This document shows positions 47,701 to 61,207 of a DNA stretch of 64,000 nt, piece after piece. The stretch covers positions 4,105,679 through 4,169,678 of the forward strand of contig JAGGNK010010337.1 in NCBI GenBank assembly GCA_017590115.1, read 5' to 3'. The notes under the pieces were generated by a model, which did not search any database, had not been told where the DNA came from, and saw only the letters and a program-made list of their open reading frames with translations. The translations under genes were made by a program, and so were the position numbers. The stretch comes from Montifringilla adamsi. Lineage: Eukaryota > Chordata > Aves > Passeriformes > Passeridae. The number at the start of each line of letters is the position of its first letter. Within the stretch, counting starts at the first letter, position 1.

Positions 47701-50700
47701 GTTTTCTAGGTGTTCCAGCAAAGCAGCACTGCTCTATTGGAGAGTTTCACACTGAAAAACAGTGTAAAGACTAAATATTTCTCCTCCTCTTCCTCTCTTG
47801 AGTCATCCCCACTTACCTCCCACAGCTGCACTGGCACTACTGTACTGCTCACTAGGGTCACTGTCTCGTGTGCCCTGTGATCACTGTGCAACCTCCCCAG
47901 TCACTCAGCCCAGCTGCATTGAATGGTGAGTTCTGCTCTCTTCCCTTCTTGCCTCCCTGGTGTACTCAGAAGACCTCTCTATCACTCATCCATTTTTAAT
48001 CCCCTTCAGGGTGACACCTTCAGGAGTTAGCACACACTCCAGGCAGGCTTTTCCCTTCCTCTTCACTTGGGTGTTCTTGAGATTGCTGACAAACTGAACT
48101 GGAATCCCTGGCAAATGGGAAGGGATGGGCAAGAAAAATACTAGCAAATACATTAGATATCAAAACAGGTGTGTTTGTCCTTGCAGGATATAACATGGGC
48201 TCCTGTGCAAGAGAGATGGGAGGCTTGGGAGTTTACTTCCAGTGTGAAAAAGATGTCTTGATGCTTCCCTGCTTGCCTGTCACACTAGCTTTACAAGACT
48301 GTGGATTCCAATTTTGTCAGCCCAAGCTCTGGGGTTTTGTGGTTTTGCTTTATGAATTTTGCAGCTCAAACCTTGCTGTCTCACATGTGATCCACCCACT
48401 GTGCAAAGATGTTTACTTTCCATCACTTATGATCAATGAAGAGCAGACTGTTCTGTACGAGACCTCCAGTCTTAACATCCAAGCCTTTTAAGTAACTGGG
48501 CTGAACACCCTTTATTTTCACAGTGTGGGCCAATCCATCATCGGTTGAATCATCATTCATACTTATCATCCCACTTTGACTCTTTCTCATTGAACTTCTA
48601 AGTGAAGCTTTGCACTTTCTTTACCAGGGAGATTCCAAGCACTGCTGTCTGTTGTTCACTTTTAATGGTCCCAGTTCTGTCAGGAGTTAAGGAGCACACC
48701 TGCTAAAATACCAAAAAGACAAACATTCAAAAATGACAAAAGACAAACAGTCTGTTATTTTTCATTCTTGATATTCAAATTCTTACACTAAACAGCAAAA
48801 TGTCAGTGAAATACTTTTGATTTCTCGATTGCTAGCAGAAAGATAAATTCACTCCTTCAACTTCAGTAGAAATTAAGCTAACTACAGCTCATAATGCTCA
48901 CTACAAGTTGCACATAATCCTATCTTTTCAGTTCTTCTGTCTCAGCTCTGCTCTTTTTTCTCTCCTTGTCATTGTAAAGTAAATGGCTTCAGGCAATTGC
49001 AGATGACATCTGCAAGCATACCTGGAACCATGTGACAAGTTGAAAGATGATTGCCATATTACTGCTTTGCCTGCCAAGAATGCTGCAGTGCCTGGCACAG
49101 GATCACTATTTGTTTAAGTAAGGTAATCTACCACACTACCAAACATCCTGTGCCCAAACCCTGCCTAAGACTTAATCAAAAAGATAAGTATTATACTTAA
49201 AAGATGATGCTAATGGCAAAGCCGATCTTGAAGAGATGGTCCTGCTGCAATAAAAGGTAAGGCAGGCAGGGAGCATCACTGTTACTCAGCACTGATTAAA
49301 AGCTAGTTTGCTGCATAAAATGTAGTTGGTTTCCTTTCAAAAAGAAGGTACACATTGTTTGGTCATAGGAAGCACATGCAGATGAAAAAAAGAGCATTCT
49401 TATTATGCCCAGGACCCTCCACTCACCCCAGTGAGTGCAACAGTGTTTGGGCAAATTTCATTTGCACTAAAAGGACAGTGCCAAGGTGCATTTTATCATT
49501 CCCATCTTCTTGACTAAAACTGGTCCAAATTCAGTGGTGACTCACACACCTTCCACACTGACGTCAGTGAAGAATTTGGCTTATTATGTGTAATAAGCAG
49601 GCTTCAAACTGAAATCTGCTCTCTCTTGAAAGGTGTTTCCATAGGGGTGCTGTGGTAATTGCAGGTTGGTTTATGACTCGTACAAGTTAGATTTCTGTTG
49701 GAGCCTAAAAAGCCTAGTGAATCATGAATGTTTTAGAGACACATAAGAAAAAATAGTTACAGTTTGGTCCACCCATTTTGGCCCTCAAATGTTTGCCTGC
49801 AGTTGATGTTGACACTGTACAAAGAACCTCATGGGTCTGAGACTAAACGTTACCTATCACTCTCTGCACGACAGAGTTTCCTGTCAGCCACAGAAGACTG
49901 AAGGTGCCTAGGTCTGCCCCATTGCCACTGGAGATGCACGGTGTGTATTTCAAACCTATATGTTTTGTGTCATTTTTTTTTTTCAGGGAACACAGGGAAC
50001 ACAAAGGCTTTCCTCCATAACAAGCACAATGCTTGCACTTGTGAAAACACATCCTTCTTTTTGTGCAGTGGGCTCAGAGGGCAAGAGCCATAGAGCTCAA
50101 AGCCAGCAGGGGGTAGATTCTTCCATCCTGCTTCACCTCCCTCAGATTTTGCAGCAAACCTGCCCTTTCCCTAACTTCAAAACTCTTACAAGCTTGGCTG
50201 TTAGTAACTGGCCTAGCAATAGTGAAGCCAGACCTCTAGAGCTCTTCTTTAGTCATGATTAAGGACATTGTGCAGATGGCATCAGTGTAGGTACAGAACA
50301 CTGGAGACTTGTAGGTATCTGTGTCATCTCAGGAGCAGCATTCAGATTGGAAAGAGAAAAAAAACATAGAGAAACAGTAAGCAGAACCTTCCAGTACGCT
50401 GGGGATATGACAAATGTATTAGTGAACTCCTCTTTTTGTTTACATCAGTAGCTTTTTAATCACTAAAGAAAGAGACCTGTTGAAAATCCAGAATCTCTGG
50501 GGGCGGAAATTTTGAGGCCAAATCCAATTCTCTCTCAACCTAAAGGTTCCTCACAGCCTTTCTAAAATCCCAGAAACAGACAGAAGTCTTTCCACTGCTA
50601 GTGATGTATTTTGGATCAGGTGCATTCTTGGCCTAAGGCAGAAAAAATGAAGCCACCTTTCTTCTCAGAGACATCCTTTTATTCTGATGCTCTGCACTGG

Positions 50701-51048
50701 CAATGAGTATTCCCCCTGTACTGCATGAGGAATACAGAGACCAGAGAAGGGGGAATGGAAGCTGTTGGACTTAAGACTCTGAAGTACTGTAGGAAGAGTT
50801 TGACTTGGCCTGACTGGCAGATTTGCAAACAAAGGACTGCCTGAGAGAAGAGGTAAATTAGGGTGAACTAAAAATTAAGGCAAGAGGAGAGAGAGGGACA
50901 GAGCAAGGTAAGGAAAAGAACAGGAAGGGCAGTACTTCTGCAACCATGGGATATCACAAATTAAACAGGAATGAACTGGGATATGTGTCCTGAATAATAC
51001 TCTGAATTACTAAGATTTAACATTGGTTTTGCCTGAATGACACTTGAA
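44737..51048. other. Intergenic region, no gene recognised
   Basis: The region starts with a short (TTTC)n tract near 44754-44768. A locally more GC-rich patch with CpGs lies at about 44880-45110, without a recognisable promoter or exon. A CR1 fragment occupies 46137-46290. A TTGTCCTTGCAG acceptor-like site precedes the open frame at 48171-48491, but its translation is unfamiliar. An ancient repeat-like block with TGACGTCA lies near 49510-49580. Confidence 0.55.
46137..46290 (-). mobile_element. CR1 LINE 3'-end fragment (older subfamily)
   Basis: The plus strand has AAGAATCATAGAATATCTCA, then AGGATCATCAATTTCAGTTA, AACCATATGACTAAACATCA and a CTCTGACAGGTTTGGTACTG block. This is the reverse complement of a CR1 subfamily whose 3' end reads this way. 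It is more diverged than the copies near 43 and 44 kb, which suggests an earlier insertion. Confidence 0.8.
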
Positions 51049-51528
51049 GGAAGGACATTGACCTGTTGAATCAAGTTCAGAGAAGGCCACCAAGTTAATT
51101 AGAGTGATGGAGAACCTCTCCTGGGAGGAAAAGCTGAGAGAACTGGGATTGTTCAGCCTGGAGAAGGCTTTGGAGTGATCTAATTGTGGCCTTTCAGTAC
51201 CTGAAAGAAGCCTACAAGAAAGACGAGACAAGACTATTTACAAGGGCAGTAATATAGTGACAGGACAAGGGGGACTGGCTTCACACTGAAAGAGAGTAGG
51301 TTTAGATCAGGTATAAGGGAAAAAAATCTTTATTGTAAGGTTGGTGAGGCACTGGCACAGATTGCCCAGAGAAGCTGTGCATGCCCCATTTCTGGCAGTG
51401 CTCAAGGCCAGGTTGGATGGAGCTCTGAGCAGCCTGGTCTAGTGTAAGGTGTCCCTGCTCATGGCATGGGGTTGGAACTGGATGATTTTTAATGTCCCTC
51501 CAACCCAGGCCATTCTGTGATTCTATGA
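51049..51528 (+). mobile_element. CR1 LINE 3'-end fragment (longest CR1 copy in window)
   Basis: About 480 bases of sense CR1. Landmarks in order are a GTTCAGAGAAGGCCACCAAG block, GAACTGGGATTGTTCAGCCT, TTTCAGTACCTGAAAGAAGC, AGAGTAGGTTTAGATCAGGT, GGTGAGGCACTGGCACAGAT and CAGCCTGGTCTAGTGTAAGG, then the CATTCTGTGATTCTATGACA tail. It includes a little of the end of the CR1 reverse-transcriptase ORF, with frame breaks, plus the 3' UTR. It cannot be active because the 5' part is absent. Confidence 0.93.
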
Positions 51529-51683
51529 CACACAAGAAGCATTAGGGGTTCACTATTCTAAACACAAAAGTAAGTAAGAAAAATAACCCACTCTCTCTTT
51601 CCCATGCTTCATTAGGGCTTGGTTTGCTTTTAAATTTAGCCTAGAAAATTGCTTTGTCTCCTAAACTTCAAGAAGAAACATTG

Positions 51684-51703
51684 GAATGAATGAATGAATG
51701 AGT
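51684..51703 (+). repeat. (GAAT)n microsatellite
   Basis: About five tandem GAAT tetranucleotides, the last imperfect. Likely length-polymorphic. Confidence 0.85.
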
Positions 51704-51764
51704 GAAATGGAACAGTAGCCTATTACTTACTTTCTCTGTTTGGGTTTATTTTAAATCACAGGGG

Positions 51765-51806
51765 TTTTTTTTTGGGTTTTTTTTTTTTTTTTTTTTTTTT
51801 TTCTTT
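51765..51806. repeat. Long T-rich tract
   Basis: A T9 run, a GGG interruption, then T26 and a short T-rich end. On the minus strand this is a poly(A) tract of about 26. It lies about 240 bases from the CR1 copy, but CR1 does not end in poly(A), so the two are probably unrelated. Confidence 0.9.
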
Positions 51807-52789
51807 TCCTGTCTGCTTTATGGAAGAGATTAGATTAACCTTGCTTTATTTTACTTACTGTACTCCTTACAACTACATCCATCACAGATACCACTCTGGA
51901 ATGAAATTCTTTCATTAGCAGCTCTCTGCACACTGACAGGAATGATTTGTGACTTTTTGTGATAATATATCTCAAAAAATAAAGATTCATACAATCTTTC
52001 TGTCACTTTAGACAGTCACAGATCTGTCACATGGGAGAGATTATACATGATGGAAAGACTTATTTACTTATGCATTAAAGGTCACATTCTTCCAGCCCTA
52101 GCCAAATCACTCCATCATGAGTTCTGCATAACAAGAACTGCTGCATTTAAATCAATAAGGACAAGTTTCCAGCAGCTTAAATGAACAGCAGTTTTCCCAC
52201 TGATCTGACTGACCCATGAAAATGTCTAAAAACAGTGAGCATAGATATAGGTAAACTGCAGTTTGCACCTCTTTTTGTTTACCCCTCTTCTGGTTATGGA
52301 AGATGACAGATTGTATTGCCTTGGAAGGGGTGAGTGAATATACCTGAGAGCACCTGGAAATACAGGCAGTTATTGGCATGTGTTAGCTAAAGGTTTTCCA
52401 GAAAAAATGTTTTTTACTCACCCTCAGGTTTTTTCAGTGGACAAGGTTTTCCCACAAATTCAGGAAGGCTTTCTCCAGCAAGGATCTCAAAGGAGCACAT
52501 CAGCATGCTACAGTGTTTCAACAAGGCAGAAGACTTCCTGGAAAACACTTCTTTCGTTGGAGAAAAAGTACGTTAATTAAGTGAACAGCAAGGTACTGTA
52601 TGCAAGATTTATTTACCAGGAATAGGAAAGAGTGGAGACAACAAGAAGCCCCAAAACATAACGCTACACAGAGAACTGCTCATCACCTAAAACTCCTGAG
52701 AGAGAAAGGTTTGTGCAGCAGGAGGAATTTCAGTTGTCTGTAGGAGGCTGCTGATCATCTCCTCACTTCTTTCCTGATTTCCTGCAGGA

Positions 52790-52865
52790 TTCTGGGCAAG
52801 TAATTTGCTCTCTCTGTATATATCTTGTCACCTAGACAATGAGAAAATGGGGCTGCCTTGCTGTG
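52790..52865 (+). mobile_element. Possible diverged MIR-type SINE piece
   Basis: The sequence has GGGCAAGTAATTTGCTCTCT followed by ACAATGAGAAAATGGGGCTG. This resembles the central MIR order (GGGCAAGTCACTTAACCTCT, then ATCTGTAAAATGGGGATAA). It is short and weak, so the assignment is tentative. Confidence 0.35.
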
Positions 52866-55800
52866 CAGGAGTGCTCTAAGGTGTTAGATGTCAGATGTCA
52901 TTCAAGAAGGCTTGACAGCTGGATGTATTGAAAAACCCATTAGAACTGACTCTGTTCAGCACAAGCTGCATGAAACACTTCAGTGCTGCTCATGACCTAT
53001 GTCTAGGTAAATGTACATAATTTAGGACAAATCCTTCTGCTTTAAACTGCTTAATTGCAGAAAGCTTCAAAGAGCTACATTTTCCTATCAGAATGAAGCC
53101 ATTGAGTTTATTTTAGTATTAACTAGTTGTTAAGCTCAAGTAAAACTTGTTTGCATTTTTCCCCAAAAACTGACCAGTAAGGAGCTGTCCGTGAATACCC
53201 ATTTCTACAGCTCCATGAGAACACCACTCTGAAGCAGAATTATTCTTCTGTGGTTAATAGCAAAATGTCTCCATTTTACACCAGGAATATTGAGAGAGAC
53301 TTGACTACCATCCTGAGTTATTCCATCTTATTCATTTAGACTATTTCACTGCACTTCTTTCTAACCAAGGACCTCCCCACCTCTACTAAGTGTATCGCAT
53401 ACAGAGGGCTTTGTGAATTCCACAAAAGCATGTGCACTACCTGCTCCCAGTGGATGTGGCTGGGAACTGTGTCATTGTCCTCACTGTAGTGACAAGACAG
53501 TAAGAAGGCTGCTTTAAGCTAAGATAATCCAAGATTGGTCCATGTGTGAAGGGCAGTTTGGGGAAACTGGGCTATTTGATTGTTGTCCCTGAGGGATGAG
53601 TATTAGTCATCTGCAAACTGCAGCTCTCTGGTTTTAAAAATTGTTCTGTGACAAGACATGCAGTAAGGGATTGTAGCCTCTGACACAGTTGTTTATGCTG
53701 CTGAAAGATCTTGGGGCAGAAGAAAATCAACTCATAAGCCTTCTCAAGATTTGGGGGCACAAATGATAAAATTAAGATTATGCATGGCAACCTAGAAGAT
53801 ACAGCCCACAGGAAAGACAATGTTAAGACCATATGACCTTGAGAGTTTGCTTTGTTGCCAGCAGGAATTACAGATATGCCAAAAGTGCTCTGTTTCGGAC
53901 ATCCCCCCAAAGGGATCCTTTTCCTTAACAGGATATATATACCCTGATCTCCATGCTGAGCTGGCTTTTGCCTCCAGGCTGCCTGCATGATACACAAATA
54001 CTGTGTCTCCTTATGCCTGGTCTCCCCAAATGTGTTCCCATCCCCTCTGCCACCTTCTCTCACTGTCCTGTTCTCACCCCTTCACTCCTGTGTACGTACC
54101 AATGGTCATGGGTGTTGGTGACAGCACTGATTTGGGCTGGTTAGGAAGAGAAGAGAACAGATATTACCCTACACCCAGAGGCACTTGAAAAAAATGCTGT
54201 GGATTTGCCCCTCAGCCATTGTGAGGCAAATTCACAGCAGCAGCACCCAGTGCTAAAATGAGAAGGGATGCAGGATGCTGCTTGGCTCACTGTTCCACTG
54301 CTCTGCCTTCAGATTTGGATTTTCAAATACTACAAAAGCTACAGTGGCATGGCTTAAAAGTCATCCAATCACCTTTACACTTCCTCCTTTCACCTCAAAA
54401 ATGCAATTCCCTTTACTTAGATTTTGATTGTCTGATCAAAATTTTCATCCCAGGCCACGGAGTTTTTTGAAGGTGAAAATTACACTTTGGAGTGATACTT
54501 CACCAAGTTGCTTTCTTTGTAAGGGAAGGAAAAGAAAAGCAGATATGAGTCTAAAAGTACTGGACTCACACAGCCAATTTCCACCCTGCCTGACCACAGC
54601 CACAGAACACAAAGTATTATGACATTCTTGAGAATATGTTTAGGTAAATGTTACCTTTTTATCCCATCTGATAAGGTCCTGGTTATTCCTACCACAGGAG
54701 CTTTCACAACCATTATTGACCTTTCTGCACCCCTCAGCTCACATGAAGTTGTGTAGCTTGTTGCATACCTAGGAAGATGCCTGGGTCCTTTTACACTGCT
54801 TTGAATACAGCTTTAAAATTAGTTCAAAATTTAAATCCATACTGGCCTCTTGTGGGCTGTGTTGTTACATCCTTTACACTGGCTTCAGCACTTTCTTATT
54901 CTTGGAATAACAGGGTGATAAAACTTCAAGCATGATGCTAAAAGGAATAAACCTTGTGTAGGTCAAAAAGATACCTTTTTATTTAAAAATAAACATTACC
55001 TCCCCAATCCCAGGTTTTCTTAGGATTGATTTTGACACCATTTCAAAACTTTGATCAAAGGCAGTCCATGAAATAATTTAACAGGTTGGTTTTTTTTTTT
55101 TTTCATGAGAAAACCAAAATACTTGGGTCCAGGTTTCAAACAGTTAAACATTCAAAAAATCCTGCTTTGATGTTAAAGTCATTCCCCAGTGCTGCTTTCA
55201 CACCTCTAGGCTTTAGCTTTGTTTATTTTAAAATTATATATGCAACACTTTCTCTCATTTCCAAGTCCAGCCAGTTCATTCAGTTACTCAAGCTGGGACT
55301 CTGTGCTTTAGAAAATCAGCATTGGAGACCATTCTTTAATCAGCTTTCTTCTATTCCTTACTAAGTCTAAGATCCTGCTCCACTTCTTCATATGGAAGAC
55401 TTAATTACCATTAAGTCTTAATTCCCACGGGAAGGGTACTTTATTTACACAGCTCAGTGTATTTAGGTTTTTTTAATTTCACTTGTGTTAACCACAGCAC
55501 TGCTGACATAGTGCATTGTTTTAGGTTGATAAGAGCAATCCATTCTGCAGGACAAACTACCTACCTTGCTTGCAACAAAGGCTTAACAAGGTATAGTGGC
55601 AATAAACTGCGTAACTGACCTCACTTGATTTCTGTATGGAACAGAATGTTGTTTTCTACTCCATATTTATGTTAAATTCAGTGTAAAAGGGAGTCTAGTG
55701 CAGGAGGCACCTGGGTTATGCTCTGCAAAACACAGGAACTGAGTAAACCAAAGAACAGAAAAATCTAGCCAACTTCCACAGGTTGATGAGAATAAATTTA

Positions 55801-58800
55801 TGGCTAAACTCTGGAACTCTAGCCTCCCATTCCCCTCCAAGAATATACCACCTTTTCCTGATGATTTTTAGGTGATTTCTGCTAGTCTCTAGGACAGAAA
55901 GAAGAAGGTGAAAAGTTTAACAAAAACCAAGAAAAAACAGTGCAGAGGCTGAAACACTGTCAGCCTTTCCAGTGAGCAAAAAATACCACATTCAGACAGC
56001 CAAAACAAACATATGCTGTTTCACAGGCTAAAGAAGGAATCCAGCAAGGCAGACACTCTGTGCTCTTCCAGCTTGTCTGGAAGCTCGTGTTCTATTTACA
56101 CAGATGAAATCAGAAGTGTGTGGAAATGGGATTGGTCACGTTGTGAAGTAGATAAGGTGTTATCTATTGCTTGTTTAATAAATGCATGAAGAAACCAACC
56201 TTCACTTATGTCTTCAGTATTCTACTTCAGGAACAAGAGCCCAACTTATCTACAGAGAAACCTGCTTTCTGGACTGAAAGCTGTCTTTTCCCCAAAAAAC
56301 CCCAAAATATTGCCAATGCAATCCAATTCCTCCCACCAATCCAAACTGACACCCTGATCTTTGTGCTGAGTCTTTGCTTTCTGTACTCTTCACAACATTC
56401 TAAATACCAAGAAGACAACAGTGGATGTGGTAAAATCAATCACACATGGCTTTCCTTCTTTTGAGATAGAAGGAGCCAAAGCTAATTTACAAAAGAAGGT
56501 TTCCATTGTGCATTATCAGTTTTTGACTTAATTCTTGACATATTTCCTTGTGTCCATTTCAGAGGCAAACAAGCTAAACATGCAAAGGAGATCTATGGAG
56601 GATTTTCCCCCTATGATCCATAGAAATATTGCCTTTGGCTTTTCAGAGGAAAGCTGCACCTGGTACTGGAAATAGGGGAGTGAAGGTCAGACTAATAAAA
56701 AGCTTTAACTCAGGCAAACACAACTTTTTCTCAATGGAGAAATGCCATTAGTAAGATGCACATAACTGCAGATTTATACACCCAAAATTCTGAGATGAAG
56801 ATCTATGTACAAGAGGTTGAGCCCTCTGAAGGGTGTCTAGTAAGACAGGCTCTGTCCAAGGAAAGAGATGATTTCTGGAAAACACTGGCTATCAACATAT
56901 TGGGTTAACAGTAGTGCAAGAAAGTTGACTTATTTAATTCTATTTAAAGCATAAACAGCAACAGGCAGATAAGAGATAAAGAACCAAGAGGGAACACAAG
57001 TTGAGTAGCATGGTCCAGCAGAGAGAAAGGGCCAGGAATTGCAATACCCAAGTCATTTGCCAGACTGTTTAAGCTTTATGTTCTCAAATGTTCAGAGCCA
57101 TATTGCCAGCTCTGGTGCCAATATGGCTTTTAATTCTGACTAAGTAATTCAGTCTCTTTCTTCATTCAGATTTGCAATCATCTGAGTAAACCTGACACTG
57201 CTGCCCTGCTGGGTATTACATGGCCCAAAAGGTTGGGCAGGTCTAATCATAACCCCTTCTGTGACTTTCACACCATGTCACAAGAATGCAGCATCTGTTG
57301 TGTTCAGGTGCTGGAGCCTGACCTCTATCAGTGCTCAAATGAGAGTGGATTCTTCTCCTTCCTTGTACGTAATTGAAGAAATTAACTTCTTTGTGAATAT
57401 GTGAAATTCACGTTGAGGCACTAGAAATCAATGCTTGTGTTGTCTAGAGCATGCAGATCTTTGACTGCCTGTACCTTATGCAAAAGCTGCAAATGCTGCT
57501 TTCATTCACCTATTTCTTCTGTGCTTTTAAATGGAGAATTTTTTTAACTTGCAGGGAAAAAAGCTTCCTTTGGCTGCTTTACTTTATCCTAAGGTGACAG
57601 TCACTCTTCCAGACACCAGGAAATACTCATCTACAGACTCGGCAAAAGAAAAAAGGTTTTCTCCAGGGACCTCAGGAAAAGTGTTTTGTTTTTCCTCCAT
57701 AGCAAATGTATAAGGCCTGACCATCTATGTGCAAGCTGCACAATTCCACTTCTGAGGAGAGAGCAGAGAAGTGACAGGAACCACTGAAGACAGGTTTGCC
57801 TGTCTTCATTCGCAAGTTCATTTTGCAACTGCAAATTCACATGTTAAGATTTTTCCATTTTAGACTAATTACAGAAGAAAAGTCCAGAATAAATAGATAC
57901 TTTTGAAAGTCTTGGAAGAAATGCAGTTCTCTTCCCTAAATGACTACTAGATAGTTGACATTTAAGAATAATTTGATTAAGTCATCTTTATCTTGATCCT
58001 TCATAGAGTGAGTCATGCTTTATCTGGGGACAGCCCTTACACTCAAGTGCAATCTTAGTTTTTGTTTTCACATAACTTTGGCATCTGCTGATCTCAGACT
58101 ACCTGCACGAGGACAGAATGCGCCATTAGTCTGTTACCACAACAGAAACAGGATAAAACTGCTTAAGTGTGGTGACCAAATAGACCCAATGACCAGCAAA
58201 CAACCAAGGCACTGAGCTAGGCTCTGGCCTGTTCAAAGTGTGAAAAAGCTTATCAAACAGAAGACATCACAGTTGGTTCTAAATAAAATCATCTCATGTT
58301 TGTTATATTTTTACCCACCTGGAGAGAGGAATTCAGTCCTCTGGGAAACAACTGTGTTGTAGGTACTAATGCTGTGGTCTCTAGTACAGAGAGTCCTGGG
58401 CACTGAGCAGGAGAGAGTGGATGAAGTATGCTTGGAATTTTCATTTAATAGAGAAGGAGTAAAAAGATTAGCCAGAGACATAGCTTAGCTCCTATTGTCA
58501 GCTCAGTTTCAAACACACTGATTACAGAAGCAGCAGCCCCACTCATCTCAAGTGCTTGCACACAGCCAGAGCTCCTTTCTGCTAATCTTAAGCACTTAAG
58601 ACTACCTCTGCTGCCAGAAGAGATCAGAACAGCTGATAAAAGGTCCTTCAGATCTCAAATTCTATTTTTAAAAAAGAAAAAAAGAGACAGAAATATGTTA
58701 ATTATGATAAGGCCAGAGAGTAAATAGGAGGATTAGCTCCACATCTGTTAGACAAAATAACACTTTAAGAGGCATTTGAATATTTTGATCCTGACCAAGT

Positions 58801-59464
58801 GGTATTACTCTTGCCTGGTATGAGGTGGCAGTAGTGCAGCCCTCATCACCAGAGCATGCAACGAGGCTGATATGTGCTTTGTAGCACTGAATTGATGCCA
58901 AACAACCTGATTTTATCAACAACCACACTCTCAGGACATTCCACATGTGCAGAATGGGAGTGGACAGCAGGCCAGATTTCCTTCATTGTCGTAAATCATT
59001 CACATCTACTCAAGTCAGTGAAGCACTGCCAACTAACACCTGCTGAGGATCTGTGCAAGGACCTCAAGGTGAGTATCTTAGAGCCCTTTTTACCTTGCTT
59101 GCCATAAAGTTATTCTCTAGAAAATCTCCTTGTGCAGGAGGCAATTTATGTGTTGAACTTACCTCCTAGATGCACACTGCCCTCCAACCAACAAGCACTC
59201 TTTGGCAGATGCATGGGAAGCTGATGACAGAGCAAGTAGTTTTATTCACTGAGTCAGTTTTGACATGGAAGGGCACTGAAAAGCTGAAAAATATTTATAG
59301 GGAGTTCCACTTTCAGTATTAACCAGAATATCAGTGGTTATTTTGTTATTTTTAAGGAGTGCTTAGATGGAATAGTGTTACCCCTTCGAAGAAGTCGGTA
59401 GCACAGAGAATACAGCTATCAAGATTTACATAAAAGTAAGTCATGTTATGCTCAAAAGCTTAAG

Positions 59465-59470
59465 TTTATT
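59465..59470 (-). terminator. PTPN5: Candidate distal poly(A) signal of PTPN5
   Basis: The plus strand TTTATT is AATAAA on the gene strand, about 1.7 kb after the stop codon. A proximal alternative is at 60319-60324. I cannot decide between them without transcript ends. Confidence 0.3.
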
Positions 59471-59719
59471 GCTCTCTTTAAAGACTATCACCAGTATTTT
59501 AAAAAAGAACGCCAGTTCTTTCTGCTAGCTTCTCACTGAAGGAAATATTTTAAATACAGCAATAAAATTAAGTGGTTTAAAGATAACACATTTTGCCACA
59601 CATTCATGCAAACCCTGCAGACAGGATTTTTACAGGTTCATGGATACAGAATAAACACAAAGATGCGTACTGAAATATTGGGAAACTTTTTCCCCACAGT
59701 GATGAAGTTGTAGGCATAA

Positions 59720-59800
59720 CATTTCAGGCCTTACCCTGCACCTGCTGACGTCAATGGCAAAACATCAGTGGGAGCAGGATCAGCCCTTATTGTTCTGAGA
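59720..59800. repeat. Ancient amniote interspersed-repeat-like block containing TGACGTCA
   Basis: The stretch GACGTCAATGGCAAAACATC followed by AGTGGGAGCAGGATCAGCCC resembles an old amniote repeat carrying CATTGACTTCAATGGGAG and GCAGGATCAGGCCC-type motifs. It contains a perfect palindromic CRE at 59746-59753. Because the motif sits in repeat-like sequence, it may be a by-product of the repeat and not a regulatory site. Confidence 0.4.
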
Positions 59801-61207
59801 GCTGCTTTACCTTCTCCTGATTAGGAAGTGCAGTAAATTCTCAGAATCTTCTGCACTAATAGAAACAGTGGGTTTTGGTTATTGTTACAAATAAAGAGAA
59901 GCAAATATATTTTTAGTAGGTCATCAGAGCTTCTATTCACAAAACACTCATCTTTCATATTAAGGATCCTGCGTACCTCCATTTCTCTCTGCTCAGCAAA
60001 GCACTGAAATGTGTGCTCACCTCTAAGTATTAAACACAAACTACAATCTTCCCAGCCTGATTGAAGTCTAAACCAAAAAGCACAGGCAGCAGTCTGTATT
60101 ATTGGAAAGGAAACACTGTTGCCAGGACCAGTGGTTAGAATGGGCTAATTATTGTCTAAATTTGGTTTGAGGGCAAATTTCTCACAAAGCAGCCAACAAG
60201 TTCACACTGATTTTTTTTTTAAGCTGCCTTTAGGATTTGCATTAATTTTAATAGGCACTGGACACATGGTTACCCTCAAAACTTTGAAACAAGTATAAAT
60301 TCATAGAATAAAAGTGATTTTATTATTAGATTTTTAATAAAGATGAACTAAAAAAATTCCTCACCTGATTTTAAATCTCAGATTTCAGGAGAAATTCTAT
60401 TCTACATAAAAATAGAAACTATTTGCAGAAATACAATCTGCTTGCCAGATGACTAAGATGCCCAAATATTGACAAAGAAAAGGTAAAGCACGAAGAATTT
60501 ATGTTCAGATTAATGTCTACTCAGATTGACCCCACTGTGATGACACTGGGGTACACTGCTGGTAAGAATTTGAGGGAAGAATTTGACTCACGTCATTGAA
60601 ATCTTGTTTCCCCCTTAGTTCTGATAATACTGGTAGTGGACTGCTTTAGAAAAAATAAACAAGCAAACATGATGTGTGAAACATCATTTCAATGCAAATC
60701 TACTTGAGTCTTTCAATGCAGAGGCTCAGAAGGTTTACGATACACACAGTATTCGGTAATTTTATATGTAAAAACAATCAGAAAGAGGCAAAAATTTACT
60801 TTCAAGCTTAGTCAACATACGGCACATTTCAGCATGACAATTCAAAAAGTTTCACACTGTATTTGGATATATTAGCAATGAACTTTTAAAAAAGAACAAA
60901 CTGAAGACAGTGGATCTTTTTCTGTTTTTTTTTCTTGCTTTTGTAACAAATGAAGCTACTATAATTATTTACAGTATAAATAAGCCTTTTTTTGGTGAAG
61001 ATTACGTCCTGTCACATATGTTTAAGACAAGGCGTACCTCAGCTCTTTAATGTCAATGCAAAGAAGAGCATAAAAGCAATACAAAGTAAAATAATATCTT
61101 TCCAGCTAAGACAGCCAGGTTACCATGTGTCTGTTATCAGATCTGAAATATATCTGAGCGCAGTCAAAAGTTCTCCTGGCTTTAGCCTTTAGGAATACCA
61201 TGAACAC

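Larger units (their letters stand above)
51529..59238. other. Intergenic region, no gene recognised
   Basis: AT-rich DNA with a (GAAT)n microsatellite (51684-51703), a long T tract (51765-51806), a T14 run (55090-55103), and possible diverged MIR pieces near 52790-52865 (+) and 53268-53310 (-). A 163-codon minus frame at 53572-54063 has no recognisable motif. No exon is supported. Confidence 0.6.
59239..61207 (-). other. PTPN5: Probable PTPN5 3' UTR and its candidate poly(A) region
   Basis: AT-rich sequence follows the PTPN5 stop codon on the minus strand. Minus-strand AATAAA hexamers occur at 60319-60324, 59465-59470 and 59241-59246, giving possible 3' UTR lengths of about 0.9, 1.7 and 2.0 kb. 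A minus-strand TTATTTAT lies near 60976-60983 and could act as an AU-rich element. Part of the region near 59720-59800 looks like an ancient interspersed repeat. The true end cannot be set from sequence alone. Confidence 0.45.

Noticed and set aside
48171..48491. Acceptor-like site and 106-codon ORF on +
   Set aside because: It has many cysteines but no known spacing or domain, and no linked exon. Not supported as a gene.
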